Of a DNA stretch of 64,000 nt, positions 36,302 to 45,137 are shown piece by piece. The translations under genes and the position numbers were made by a program. The notes under the pieces were generated by a model that saw only the letters and a program-made list of their open reading frames with translations, ran no database searches and had not been told where the DNA came from. Source of the stretch: Pseudomonas putida (lineage in GTDB: Bacteria; Pseudomonadota; Gammaproteobacteria; Pseudomonadales; Pseudomonadaceae); the NCBI RefSeq assembly GCF_002906855.1, contig NZ_MINI01000028.1:806001-870000 (forward strand). The letters are read 5' to 3'. Each line of letters starts with the position of its first letter. Positions within the stretch are counted from its first letter, which is position 1.

Positions 36302-38551
36302 TCAGCTGAAGGTGTGGCGGCTAAGCGGCAGACTACGCACGCGCTGGCCGGTGAGCTGCGCCACCGCGTTGGCCACGGCAGGGGCCACCGCCGGCAACGG
36401 CGGCTCGCCGATACCGCCCATCTTCGCCCCGCTCTCGACAATGCGCACATGCACCCGGGCCATGCGCGAGGGCGGCAGGATCGGGTACAGGTCGTAGTTG
36501 CGTGCGCGTGGCTTGCCATCGATGAACACCGCTTCTTCCACCAGCGTCTGCGACAGGCCCAGGGCCACTGCACCATTGACCTGATGCTCGATGATCGCCG
36601 GGTTGACGATGCTGCCGGGGTCGATCGCCTGCCAGATGTCGTGCACCTTGACCTGGCCGTTCTCGATCGAAACCTCGGCGATTGCCGCGGCTTCGGAGCC
36701 GAACGGCGAGGCCATGGCAATGCCGCGGGCGCGCTTGCTGCCGTCTTCTGCCGTAAACGGCCCACGCTTCCAGCCGCCGGACAACTCGGCCACCGCGTGC
36801 AGCAGGTTGGTCAGGCGCTGATTGTCACGCAGCAGGTGCAGGCGCAGTTCGTAAGGGTCCTTGCCGCCCTTGTCGGCCAGCTCGTCAAGGAACGATTCAT
36901 AGAAGAAGTCGTTCAGCGAATTGCCCACCGAGCGCCAGTAGCCAAGCATGGCCGGGCCCTTGACGTAGATCTGGGCGATGCGTTTGTTGGCAATGGCGTA
37001 GGACTTGCCCGACAGCCCTTCGAGGGCCGTGGGGTCGATCTTGTCGCCTTGCTTGCCGGCGAGGGCTTCGGTCGGGCCTTCGGTGGCGCTTACTGCTTCG
37101 ATCGCCACCGGCAGGCCGTCGGCATCCAGCCCTGCGCGGAACTTGACCACGGCGACCGGGCGCAGCACGTCGCGCAGGAACTCTTCTTCGCGGCTCCAGA
37201 TCAGTTTGATCGGGCGGCCGACGGCCTTGGCCAAGGCGATGGCCTGTGGATACGGGTTGGCCGAGTCATACAGGAAATGGCGGCCGAAGAAGCCGCCAAG
37301 CAGCGGCGAGTGCAAGGTGATCTGCGCGGCATCCAGGCCGGTGCGCCTGGCGATGTCGTCGCGGAACATGTCCGGCGCCTGGTTGGGCAGCCAGACCTCC
37401 AGGGTGCCGTCCGGGTTGAAGCGGGCGAGGGCAGACGGCGGCTCCAGCTGGGCATGGTTGAGGTACTGGTTGTGGTAGCTGGCCTCGACCTTGGTCTTGG
37501 CATTGGCCAGGGCGCCGGCGATGTCGCCTTCATTTTCTTCATCGCGGGCCGGCCCTTCAACGGTGGCCAGGTGCTCGCGCCAGCCGTCGCTGGAAAAGTC
37601 TGCCGGCATTGGCCGCACCTTGCTGTCGGCACCCGGCTCTTTCCAGTCCACCTGGATCGCCTCCACGGCGCGCTTGGCGTGCCACCAGCGTTCGGCAATC
37701 ACGGCAACCGCGCCCGGCAACTGATGCACCGAGTGCACGCCTTTCATGGCCTTGACCTGCTCCTCGTTGCGCAGGCTACCCACGGTCATGCCCAGGCGTG
37801 GCGCATGCTGCACGGCGGCATGGAGCATGCCGTCGAGCTTGATGTCGATGCAGTACTGGGCCCTGCCGGTGGATTTGTCGTAGGCGTCCAGGCGCCGCAC
37901 CGGCTTGCCGATCCAGCGGAACTGGCTGGGGTCGCGCAGCTTGATGCTGGCAGGGTCCGGCACCGGCAGGTCCATGGCCCGGCCGGCCAGTTCGCCGTAG
38001 GCCAGCGAGCGGCCGGAGGCGGCGTGAATGACCTTGCCAGGCTCGGTGGACAGCTCGCCGACCGGCACGCCCCATTGCTCGGCGGCAGCCTGCATTAGCA
38101 TGGCCCGGGCCAAACCGCCGAGGCGACGCATGGTCGGGTAGCTCATGCGCACCGACATGCTGCCACCGGTGATGCGCAGGCCGTTTTCCATCACCACATA
38201 GGCTTCCCCGGGCGGTGCGCTTTCGACCAGGAAGTTGGCCGGGTCGACGTCGAGTTCTTCACCGACGATCTGGGCCATGGCCGTGAAGGGGCCTTGGCCA
38301 CCCTCCATGAATGGGCTGAGCAGGCGCACCTTGCCATCCGGGCGGATTTCCAGGAACGCCGGCACCTGGGTGCCGCGCTCCGGGGCGGCGGCTGCCGCTG
38401 CCTGCACGCGGGTCGCGCCCATCGGCAGGCCGAAGCCCAGCACCAGGGCACCGACCGCAGTGCCGGCCAGGAAGCGCCGGCGCGACAAGTTGACGGTTTC
38501 ACCCAGTTGCAGCCTGAGCAGTTCTGCGGGGGTATCGACGGGCGTGTTCAT
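36302..38551 (-). CDS. Xanthine dehydrogenase family molybdopterin subunit (aldehyde/isoquinoline oxidoreductase type)
   Basis: 749 residues. The N-terminus has a Tat signal (SRRRFLAGTAVGALVLGFGLP). The rest has the molybdenum-hydroxylase pattern, including GGFFGRHF and the terminal GAKMGGIGEPPLPAVAPAVANAV with the catalytic Glu in GEPPLP. The architecture (Tat signal, one chain, separate small 2Fe-2S subunit and cytochrome) is that of IorB-like periplasmic aldehyde or N-heterocycle oxidoreductases. Which substrate it oxidises cannot be told. It starts one base into the preceding stop. Confidence 0.92.
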   Translation of the reverse strand: MNTPVDTPAELLRLQLGETVNLSRRRFLAGTAVGALVLGFGLPMGATRVQAAAAAAPERGTQVPAFLEIRPDGKVRLLSPFMEGGQGPFTAMAQIVGEELDVDPANFLVESAPPGEAYVVMENGLRITGGSMSVRMSYPTMRRLGGLARAMLMQAAAEQWGVPVGELSTEPGKVIHAASGRSLAYGELAGRAMDLPVPDPASIKLRDPSQFRWIGKPVRRLDAYDKSTGRAQYCIDIKLDGMLHAAVQHAPRLGMTVGSLRNEEQVKAMKGVHSVHQLPGAVAVIAERWWHAKRAVEAIQVDWKEPGADSKVRPMPADFSSDGWREHLATVEGPARDEENEGDIAGALANAKTKVEASYHNQYLNHAQLEPPSALARFNPDGTLEVWLPNQAPDMFRDDIARRTGLDAAQITLHSPLLGGFFGRHFLYDSANPYPQAIALAKAVGRPIKLIWSREEEFLRDVLRPVAVVKFRAGLDADGLPVAIEAVSATEGPTEALAGKQGDKIDPTALEGLSGKSYAIANKRIAQIYVKGPAMLGYWRSVGNSLNDFFYESFLDELADKGGKDPYELRLHLLRDNQRLTNLLHAVAELSGGWKRGPFTAEDGSKRARGIAMASPFGSEAAAIAEVSIENGQVKVHDIWQAIDPGSIVNPAIIEHQVNGAVALGLSQTLVEEAVFIDGKPRARNYDLYPILPPSRMARVHVRIVESGAKMGGIGEPPLPAVAPAVANAVAQLTGQRVRSLPLSRHTFS

Positions 38552-39006
38552 CAGGCCTGCTCCCCTTGGGCGAGTGCATGCACGGCGGCATGGATGGCGT
38601 TGTAGGTGCCGCAGCGGCACAGGTTGACCATCGCCGCGCCGATCTGCTCGTCGCTGGGTTTGGGGGTGTGCTTGAGCAGCGCTGTGGCCGCCATCACCTG
38701 GCCAGACTGGCAGTAGCCGCACTGCGCCACCTGGTGCTCGACCCAGGCCGCCACCACGCGCTTGCCTACCGGGTCGGCCTCGACCGCCTCGATGGTGGTC
38801 ACCTCGCGCCCGACCACGCCGGCCACGGGGGTGACACAGGCCCGCACGACGTTGCCATCCACTAGCACCGAGCAGGCGCCGCATTGGGCCAGGCCACAGC
38901 CATACTTGGTGCCGGTCATGCCCAGGTCGTCACGCAGCACCCACAGCAGGGGCGTGTCGGCATCGGCGTCGACCTGGTAGGTCCTTTGGTTGATATGAAG
39001 TTCCAT
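38551..39006 (-). CDS. (2Fe-2S) subunit of the molybdenum hydroxylase
   Basis: 151 residues with AGGTGA upstream. All eight cysteines for two [2Fe-2S] clusters are present: a plant-type ferredoxin set ([11 protein letters not shown]...C) and the CGYCQSG...CRCG helical set. This is the IorA/CoxS-like small subunit. It is first in the operon, followed by the molybdenum subunit, cytochrome c and XdhC. Confidence 0.93.
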   Translation of the reverse strand: MELHINQRTYQVDADADTPLLWVLRDDLGMTGTKYGCGLAQCGACSVLVDGNVVRACVTPVAGVVGREVTTIEAVEADPVGKRVVAAWVEHQVAQCGYCQSGQVMAATALLKHTPKPSDEQIGAAMVNLCRCGTYNAIHAAVHALAQGEQA

Positions 39007-39252
39007 GGCTCACCTGCTGATCATCGATTGATGGCGCTTACTGTATGGTGGGGAATACGTTGTTCCCCAATCCAGAAACGCTAGCACAGAGGCACGACCA
39101 CTGGTCTGGTGGCGGGCGCAGGTCCGCAGGATCAGGCAAGCAATCCGTTGGATTGTGTAGGACGGGATACAGATGCAGAGGACTTGCGCGGCGAAAACCC
39201 GGATAATGCCGGCCTATTTCGTTTTGCACGCTCAAATCACGGTAATCCCCGC

Positions 39253-41439
39253 ATGGAAATCAAGGTCAATTTTCTCGACAACCTTCGTCTTGAAGCCAAG
39301 TTCGACGACTTCACGGTGATCGCCGACCAGCCGATCCGCTACAAGGGCGATGGCTCGGCCCCGGGCCCGTTCGACTATTTCCTGGCCTCGTCGGCCCTGT
39401 GCGCGGCGTACTTCGTCAAGCTTTACTGCCAGACCCGCGATATTCCCACCGAGAATATCCGCCTGTCGCAGAACAACATCGTCGACCCGGAGAACCGCTA
39501 CAACCAGATCTTCAAGATCCAGGTCGAGCTGCCCGAAGACATTTCCGAGAAAGACCGCCAGGGCATCCTGCGCTCCATCGACCGCTGCACCGTGAAGAAA
39601 GTGGTACAGACCGGCCCCGAGTTCATCATCGAGGAAGTCGACAACCTCGACGCCGATGCCCAGGGCCTGCTGATGCCGGTGGCCGACACCACCACCTACA
39701 TCCCCGGCAAGGACCTGCCGCTGGAGCAGACCATCGCCAACATGTCCGGCATCCTCGCCGGCCTGGGCATGAAGATCGAGATCGCCTCCTGGCGCAACAT
39801 CGTGCCCAACGTCTGGTCGTTGCACGTGCGCGATGCGCAGTCGCCGATGTGCTTCACCAACGGCAAGGGTTCGACCAAAGAGGCCGCTCTGGCCTCGGCG
39901 CTGGGCGAGTTCATCGAGCGGCTCAACTGCAACTTCTTCTACAACGATCAGTTCTGGGGCGAGGACATCGCCAACGCACCGTTCGTGCATTACCCGAACG
40001 AGCAGTGGTTCAAGCCAGGGCCGAAGGACGCGCTGCCGGCGCAAATCCTCGACGAACACTGCCTGGAGATCTACAACGCCGACGGCGAACTGCGCGGGTC
40101 GCACCTGTACGACACCAACTCGGGCAACACCGAACGCGGTATCTGCTCGTTGCCGTTCGTGCGCCAGTCCGACCAGCAGGTGGTGTATTTCCCGTCCAAC
40201 CTGATCGAGAACCTGTTCCTCAGCAACGGCATGAGCGCCGGCAACACCCTGGCCGAAGCCCAGGTGCAGTGCCTGTCGGAAATCTTCGAGCGTGCGGTCA
40301 AGCGCGAAATCCTCGAGGGCGAGCTGGCCCTGCCGGATGTACCTCAGGACGTGCTGGCCAAATATCCGGGCATCCTCGCCGGTATCCAGGGCCTGGAAGA
40401 GCAGGGCTTCCCGGTGCTGGTCAAGGACGCCTCGCTGGGCGGTGAGTTCCCGGTGATGTGCGTGACCTTGATGAACCCGCGCACCGGCGGCGTGTTCGCC
40501 TCGTTCGGCGCCCACCCGAGCTTTGAAGTGGCGCTCGAGCGCAGCCTCACCGAACTGCTGCAGGGCCGCAGCTTCGAGGGCCTCAACGACCTGCCACAGC
40601 CGACCTTCGAAAGCCATGCACTGACCGAGCCGAACAACTTCGTCGAGCATTTCATCGATTCCAGCGGTGTGGTGTCGTGGCGCTTCTTCAGTGCCAAGGC
40701 CGATTTCGAGTTCGTCGAGTGGGACTTCTCCGGCCATGGCGAGGACTCCAACATCCAGGAAGCCGCAACCCTGTTCGGCATCCTCGAAGACCTCGGCAAA
40801 GAGGTGTACATGGCGGTGTACGACAACCTTGGCGCCACCGCCTGCCGCATCCTGGTACCGGGTTATTCCGAGATCTATCCGGTCGAGGACCTGATCTGGG
40901 ACAACACCAACCGTGCCCTGGGCTTCCGTGCCGACATCCTCAACCTGCACAGCCTCGACGACCGCGCCCTGCGCGCGCTGCGCCGTCGCCTGGATAAATG
41001 CGAGGTGGATGACTACACCACCATCACCACCTTGATCGGCGTCGAGTTCGACGAGAACGCGGTGTGGGGCCAGCTGACCATCCTTGAGCTGAAGCTGTTG
41101 ATCTGCCTGGCGCTCAAGCGCTTCGAGGATGCCAAGGAGCTGGTCGAGGCGTTCTTGCAGTTCAATGACAACACCGTCGAGCGCGGCCTGTTCTACCAGG
41201 CGCTGAATGTGGTGCTGGAAGTGCAGCTGGATGAAGAGCTGGAAATGGCCGACTACGAGGTCAACTTCCGTCGCATGTTTGGCAACCCGCGGATGGACGC
41301 GGTGCTGGGTTCGATCGATGGTAGCGTGCGCTTCCATGGGCTGACCCCGACCAGCATGAAGTTGGAAGGGCTGGACCGCCATCTGCGCCTGATCGAGAGC
41401 TACAAGAAGCTGCATGCTGCGCGGGCCAAGTTTGCCTGA
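39253..41439 (+). CDS. OsmC-YcaO fusion protein
   Basis: 728 residues from ATG 39253. The N-terminal ~135 residues form an OsmC-like domain (DDFTVIADQPIRYKGDGSAPGPFDYFLASSALCAAYFVKLYC). The rest is a YcaO domain with ALGEFIERLNCNFFYNDQFWG, the FSNGMSAGN-like LSNGMSAGNTLAEAQVQCLSEIFERAVK segment and a C-terminal helical region. YcaO enzymes activate amide backbones with ATP; E. coli YcaO is linked to beta-methylthiolation of ribosomal S12. The OsmC cysteine in the SALCAAY position suggests peroxide or sulfur chemistry coupled to it. No RiPP precursor lies next to it. Confidence 0.9.
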   Translation: MEIKVNFLDNLRLEAKFDDFTVIADQPIRYKGDGSAPGPFDYFLASSALCAAYFVKLYCQTRDIPTENIRLSQNNIVDPENRYNQIFKIQVELPEDISEKDRQGILRSIDRCTVKKVVQTGPEFIIEEVDNLDADAQGLLMPVADTTTYIPGKDLPLEQTIANMSGILAGLGMKIEIASWRNIVPNVWSLHVRDAQSPMCFTNGKGSTKEAALASALGEFIERLNCNFFYNDQFWGEDIANAPFVHYPNEQWFKPGPKDALPAQILDEHCLEIYNADGELRGSHLYDTNSGNTERGICSLPFVRQSDQQVVYFPSNLIENLFLSNGMSAGNTLAEAQVQCLSEIFERAVKREILEGELALPDVPQDVLAKYPGILAGIQGLEEQGFPVLVKDASLGGEFPVMCVTLMNPRTGGVFASFGAHPSFEVALERSLTELLQGRSFEGLNDLPQPTFESHALTEPNNFVEHFIDSSGVVSWRFFSAKADFEFVEWDFSGHGEDSNIQEAATLFGILEDLGKEVYMAVYDNLGATACRILVPGYSEIYPVEDLIWDNTNRALGFRADILNLHSLDDRALRALRRRLDKCEVDDYTTITTLIGVEFDENAVWGQLTILELKLLICLALKRFEDAKELVEAFLQFNDNTVERGLFYQALNVVLEVQLDEELEMADYEVNFRRMFGNPRMDAVLGSIDGSVRFHGLTPTSMKLEGLDRHLRLIESYKKLHAARAKFA

Positions 41440-41458
41440 CCGACCCAGGGGAGCGAAT

Positions 41459-41475
41459 GGGCTGCAATGCAGCCC
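41459..41475. terminator. Hairpin after the OsmC-YcaO gene
   Basis: gggctgc-aat-gcagccc is a perfect 7-bp stem with a 3-nt loop between convergent genes. No T-run follows on the plus strand. Confidence 0.5.
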
Positions 41476-41525
41476 TCGATAGCCGGCCTGACGCGTTGCT
41501 CAACAGCGCATAACCGCCGTAAGGG

Positions 41526-41825
41526 TCAGTTCTTGCACTTGGCCAGCACCACCTGGCAGGTGTCTGGCGTGCCGCCTGAGCGGCCGGCATAGCGGATGCA
41601 GTTGTTAAGCGACTTCTGCTTGGCAATGCCCAGTGTGTTGCCCCAGGCCAGCCCGCCTTCGCCAGTGCTTGGAAGCGCCTTGGCGTAACAGTTGGAGCCA
41701 GGCGCGGCGGCGTAGTAGCGCGCCTTGCTGCTTTTGCTCGAACAGCCGGCGTTGAGTGCCAGGCTGATGGCCAGCAAGGCATGCGCGGTCCAGTACGCGT
41801 ACGGTCGTGCGCTGCAGATTCTCAT
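41526..41825 (-). CDS. Small secreted, probably lipidated, cysteine-containing protein
   Basis: 99 residues with GAGGG upstream of ATG 41825. An N-terminal hydrophobic signal ends in ALNAGCSSK, a lipobox-like site with Asn where Leu is usual. The mature part has four cysteines (NCYAKAL, NNCIRYAG, DTCQVVLAKCKN), probably paired. The pattern suggests a DUF4189-like domain. Convergent with the OsmC-YcaO gene. Confidence 0.65.
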   Translation of the reverse strand: MRICSARPYAYWTAHALLAISLALNAGCSSKSSKARYYAAAPGSNCYAKALPSTGEGGLAWGNTLGIAKQKSLNNCIRYAGRSGGTPDTCQVVLAKCKN

Positions 41826-41996
41826 GGTATCCCTCGTTCAGACGCGCAAAGTCTTTCAGGATATTTCTATCAAGCCAAGCGGTGAACTATCCGAACGTCA
41901 AGGTGATCCCTTCTTAAGCGCACCCTGCGCACGCCTGATGGACCAGGCCCCATGCCAGTCCTTCAGCCCCGGGTCACCGACTGATAAGGAGGCGCC

Positions 41997-42425
41997 GTGA
42001 CCGCTACTGAGCAAACCCTCTACCGATGCACGCCCAGCCCGCTGCATGCGATCCTGCTGGCCGGCACGGTCCCGCTGTTTCTCGGCGCGCTGCTGAGCGA
42101 CATTGCCTACTTCAAGAGCTACCAGATCCAGTGGAGCAACTTCGCCGCCTGGCTGATTGCCGGTGGCTTGCTGTTCTGCGGGCTGGCGCTGTTGTTTGCC
42201 CTGGCCAACCTGATCCGCGCTCCACGCAAGGTTGGGCGGCCGACGCTGTACTTCCTGCTGTTGCTGGCGACCTGGGTGTTGGGGCTGATCAACGCCTTCG
42301 AACATGCCAAGGACGCCTGGGCGGTGATGCCGGCGGGCTTGGTGCTGTCGGTGATCGTCACCGTGCTGGCTTGCGTGGCGGCATGGCTAGGCATGAGTAA
42401 TCTGGGTTCGGGAGGTGAGGCATGA
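41997..42425 (+). CDS. DUF2231 membrane protein
   Basis: 142 residues from GTG 41997, with a strong AAGGAGG (41986-41992). Four hydrophobic helices, starting SPLHAILLAGTVPLFLGALLSDIAY, match DUF2231 membrane proteins of unknown function that often accompany PQQ-type sugar dehydrogenase genes. Its stop overlaps the start of the sorbosone-dehydrogenase-like gene (ATGA), so the two are one operon. Confidence 0.8.
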   Translation: MTATEQTLYRCTPSPLHAILLAGTVPLFLGALLSDIAYFKSYQIQWSNFAAWLIAGGLLFCGLALLFALANLIRAPRKVGRPTLYFLLLLATWVLGLINAFEHAKDAWAVMPAGLVLSVIVTVLACVAAWLGMSNLGSGGEA

Positions 42426-43711
42426 AGCCATTGCATGGAATGTCGCTGCTGAGCGTGGCACTGCTTCTGGCCGCTTGTGGCGGTGACGGCGAACCGACTC
42501 AGGCGCTGGGCCCCGACCCGAAACTGCCGGCCCCTGAGCGCGGCTTGCTGCCGAGCATGAAGATCGCGCAACCGGCGCAGTGGGGCGAGCAGAAACCCAC
42601 CGTGCCCGAGGGCTACAGCATCACGGCCATTGCCACTGACCTGAAGATCCCGCGCCAGAGCCTGGTGCTGCCCAATGGCGATATCCTGATCGCCGAAGGG
42701 CGCGGCGGCAGTGCCGCCAAGCTCAAGCCCAAGGACGTGGTCGCCAGCCAGATCAAGGCCAAGGGCAACACCCAGGTCAAGGGTGGTAACCGCCTGACCC
42801 TGCTGCGCGATGCCGATGGCGATGGCACGTATGAGCTACAGACTGTGTTCGCCGAAGGCCTCAATGCGCCCTATGGCCTGGCCTTTGCCGACGGCAAGCT
42901 GTACGTGGCCAACCAGGATGCGCTGGTACGTTTTGACTACCAGGACGGTCAGACCAAAGCGGCCGGCTCGCCGACCAAGGTCACCGATCTGCCGGCTGAG
43001 ATCAACCACCACTGGACCAAGGCACTGACCATCAGCCCTGATGGCCGCTACTTGTACGTGGGCATCGGCTCGAACAGCAATATCACCGAGCGTGGCATGG
43101 AGGTGGAAATCGACCGCGCCATGGTCTGGCAGATCGACGCCGTGACGGGGGCGCACAAGCCTTACGCCACCGGTTTGCGCAACCCGACGGCGCTTACCAT
43201 TCAGCCAGACACCGGGCAGTTGTGGACGGTGGTCAACGAACGTGACGAACTGGGCCCGGACCTGGTGCCGGACTACCTCACCTCGGTGCGAGAGGGCGGC
43301 TTCTATGGCTGGCCGTTCAGCTACTGGGGGCAGAACGTCGATGAACGGGTGAAACCGCAGAACCCGGACAAGGTGGCGGCGGCGATCAAGCCGGACTACA
43401 GCCTGGGGTCGCACGTAGCCGCGCTGGGTGTGGACTTCTCCATCCCGGCCATGGGTGAACGGTTTGCCGACGGGGTGTTCGTAGGCGAGCACGGTAGTTG
43501 GAATCGCCCGAACCCGGTGGGTTACAAGGTGATCTTCGTGCCGTTCAAGGCGGGCAAGCCGGCCGGTGAGCCGATCGACTTCGCCACCGGCTTCCGCGGG
43601 GAGGATGGCAAGACCCGAGGTCGGCCTGTGGGCGTGACGGTAGACCCGCGCGGGGCGTTGATCATTGCCGATGACCTGGCCAACACCGTCTGGCGGGTGA
43701 CGCGTAACTGA
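42422..43711 (+). CDS. PQQ-type sugar (L-sorbosone-like) dehydrogenase lipoprotein
   Basis: 429 residues. The signal peptide ends in the lipobox LLAAC (Cys19), so the protein is lipid-anchored. The remainder is a six-bladed beta-propeller of the soluble glucose/L-sorbosone dehydrogenase type: GLNAPYGLAF, ISPDGRYLYVGIGSNSN, EIDRAMVWQID, ATGLRNPTALTIQPDTGQLWTVVNERDELG and VGEHGSWNR. Substrate and cofactor are not provable from sequence. The linked DUF2231 protein may couple it to the membrane. Confidence 0.85.
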   Translation: MKPLHGMSLLSVALLLAACGGDGEPTQALGPDPKLPAPERGLLPSMKIAQPAQWGEQKPTVPEGYSITAIATDLKIPRQSLVLPNGDILIAEGRGGSAAKLKPKDVVASQIKAKGNTQVKGGNRLTLLRDADGDGTYELQTVFAEGLNAPYGLAFADGKLYVANQDALVRFDYQDGQTKAAGSPTKVTDLPAEINHHWTKALTISPDGRYLYVGIGSNSNITERGMEVEIDRAMVWQIDAVTGAHKPYATGLRNPTALTIQPDTGQLWTVVNERDELGPDLVPDYLTSVREGGFYGWPFSYWGQNVDERVKPQNPDKVAAAIKPDYSLGSHVAALGVDFSIPAMGERFADGVFVGEHGSWNRPNPVGYKVIFVPFKAGKPAGEPIDFATGFRGEDGKTRGRPVGVTVDPRGALIIADDLANTVWRVTRN

Positions 43712-43714
43712 GTG

Positions 43715-43749
43715 CTTGTGGGAGTCACGACAAGCGCGGCTCCCACAAG
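43715..43749. repeat. REP-like inverted repeat or terminator
   Basis: cttgtgggag (43715-43724) and ctcccacaag (43740-43749) are perfect inverted arms around a 15-nt loop (tcacgacaagcgcgg). The arm type is common as a Pseudomonas repetitive intergenic palindrome. It follows the sorbosone dehydrogenase gene and may also terminate it. Confidence 0.6.
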
Positions 43750-43903
43750 ATTCGCATTTCTCGAACGCTTGCCGTTGACGCCAAGGGGTTGAAATATGCA
43801 GCAGCCTGGGCGGTTGCCTGCAGAGTGGCGGGCAATGGCTATGCTTGTTTGCGCGTAAACATTTCACGCACAAACCCGGTCTTGAACCCATGGAAGCAGG
43901 CCT

Positions 43904-44482
43904 ATGAATCCTATTAGCACGCTCGCTCGCGCTGTTGCCCTCGCCACGCTGATGTCCGCTGCCACCTTCACGGTGCAGGCCGCCGAGATTCCGATTGGCA
44001 GCCAGGCGTTGGAAAGCCACGTCAAAACCCAGGTCACGGCTATCGACCTGGCCAACCGCCAAGTCACGGTAAAAGGGCCGAACGACAAGGATGTCACCCT
44101 GCAACTGACGGAAAAGGCCAAGGCGCTGCCCAACCTGAAGGTGGGTGACAACGTCGATATCTATGTCACTCGGGCAGTCGCCTATGTGCTCAACAGTGAG
44201 GTTGGCGGTGCGCCGAAGGCCACTGAAGAGTCTGGGGAGATCCGTGCCACCAAGGACAACCCCAACCCTGGCGGCGAAGCGTTCCGCCAGGTCCGGGTAA
44301 CCTCGCAGATCAAGAAGATCGACCTGAAGAAACATGAAGTCAGCCTGCTGCCGCCGGAAGGCAAGCTGCAGGTGGTCAAGGTCGAGAACCCGGACCTGCA
44401 GAAGCGGATGAAGAACCTCAAGGTCGGCCAGACCGTCGATGCGATCTACACCGAAGTGCTGCGCGTCGATACCTGGCGTTGA
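43904..44482 (+). CDS. Periplasmic protein of unknown function with two repeated OB-like units
   Basis: 192 residues with a signal peptide (1-26, cleavage after VQA). The mature part contains two similar halves: VTAIDLANRQVTVKGPNDKDVTL...NLKVGDNVDIYVTRAV and VTSQIKKIDLKKHEVSLLPPEGKL...NLKVGQTVDAIYTEVL. The repeat suggests duplicated small beta-barrels. I do not know a function. A strong terminator follows. Confidence 0.7.
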   Translation: MNPISTLARAVALATLMSAATFTVQAAEIPIGSQALESHVKTQVTAIDLANRQVTVKGPNDKDVTLQLTEKAKALPNLKVGDNVDIYVTRAVAYVLNSEVGGAPKATEESGEIRATKDNPNPGGEAFRQVRVTSQIKKIDLKKHEVSLLPPEGKLQVVKVENPDLQKRMKNLKVGQTVDAIYTEVLRVDTWR

Positions 44483-44490
44483 GGTCGGGC

Positions 44491-44525
44491 TGCGGGCACG
44501 CCTCGGCAGGCCCGCATTTTTTTTT
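44491..44525 (+). terminator. Rho-independent terminator
   Basis: tgcgggc (44491-44497) pairs with gcccgca (44510-44516), followed by nine consecutive T (44517-44525). It ends the periplasmic protein gene. Confidence 0.85.
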
Positions 44526-44599
44526 CGGCAGCATGCGCGTGACGAATACAGCGCGTGCACCTTTTCGATTTCCATAAACGCTGTCGATTTACCGATCAT

Positions 44600-44626
44600 G
44601 GTCTCATCCTGACCTCAGATGAGACC
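44600..44626 (+). promoter_or_regulatory. Dyad overlapping the ribosome site of the YdcZ-family gene
   Basis: ggtctcatc (44600-44608) and gatgagacc (44618-44626) are perfectly complementary with a 9-nt spacer, and end 4 nt before the chosen ATG (44631). A hairpin here would cover the ribosome site; as DNA it could be an operator. Confidence 0.5.
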
Positions 44627-44630
44627 CATC

Positions 44631-45137
44631 ATGCCCTACAAGACCCTGCTGTTTGCATTCGTTCCCGTGATGATGGCCCTGCTTGCAGGCTTCGTACTGC
44701 CGTATCAGGCTGCCAGCAACGCCGCCGTCGGTCGTGCGCTGGGGCACTGGTTGTGGGGCGCCTTCACCTCGTTGACGGTCAGTTCGGTGGTGATCATCAC
44801 GGCGTTGCTGATCCTTCGGGTGCCCATGCCTGACCTGAGCAAAGCGCTACAAGGCCCGTGGTGGCTCTGGATCGGTGGTGTGCTGGGCGCCCTCTACGTG
44901 GCCGGCGCTGCAGCCTTGACACCGAAGCTGGGCACGGCGGGTTTCCTGGTGCTGGTGGTGGCAGGGCAGATTCTGACCTCGGTGATCGTCGATCACTTCG
45001 GGCTGATGGGAGTTGCCAGCAAGCCGGTGAACCTGGCCAGGGTTGCCGGCGTGCTACTGATCCTTTGTGGCGTGTTGCTGGTGCAGGGTGGCTGGACTTC
45101 GACCCCGTCGTCCGGCCAGGCCGTGATCGAGCGCTGA
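44631..45137 (+). CDS. DMT-superfamily YdcZ (DUF606) membrane protein
   Basis: 168 residues from ATG 44631; an upstream in-frame ATG at 44619 is possible. Five hydrophobic helices, with the family pattern VLPYQAASNAAVGRALG near the start and GFLVLVVAGQILTSVIVDHFGL in the fourth. YdcZ proteins are small drug/metabolite-type exporters of unknown substrate. Its stop is directly adjacent to the stop of convergent LysR gene. Confidence 0.85.
   Translation: MPYKTLLFAFVPVMMALLAGFVLPYQAASNAAVGRALGHWLWGAFTSLTVSSVVIITALLILRVPMPDLSKALQGPWWLWIGGVLGALYVAGAAALTPKLGTAGFLVLVVAGQILTSVIVDHFGLMGVASKPVNLARVAGVLLILCGVLLVQGGWTSTPSSGQAVIER

Noticed and set aside
35393..38098. A 901-codon plus-strand frame
   Set aside because: It lies opposite the cytochrome and molybdenum subunit genes, is Gly/Arg/His-biased and has no motif.
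39232..41415. A 727-codon minus-strand frame
   Set aside because: Mirror of the OsmC-YcaO gene; composition is that of an antisense frame.
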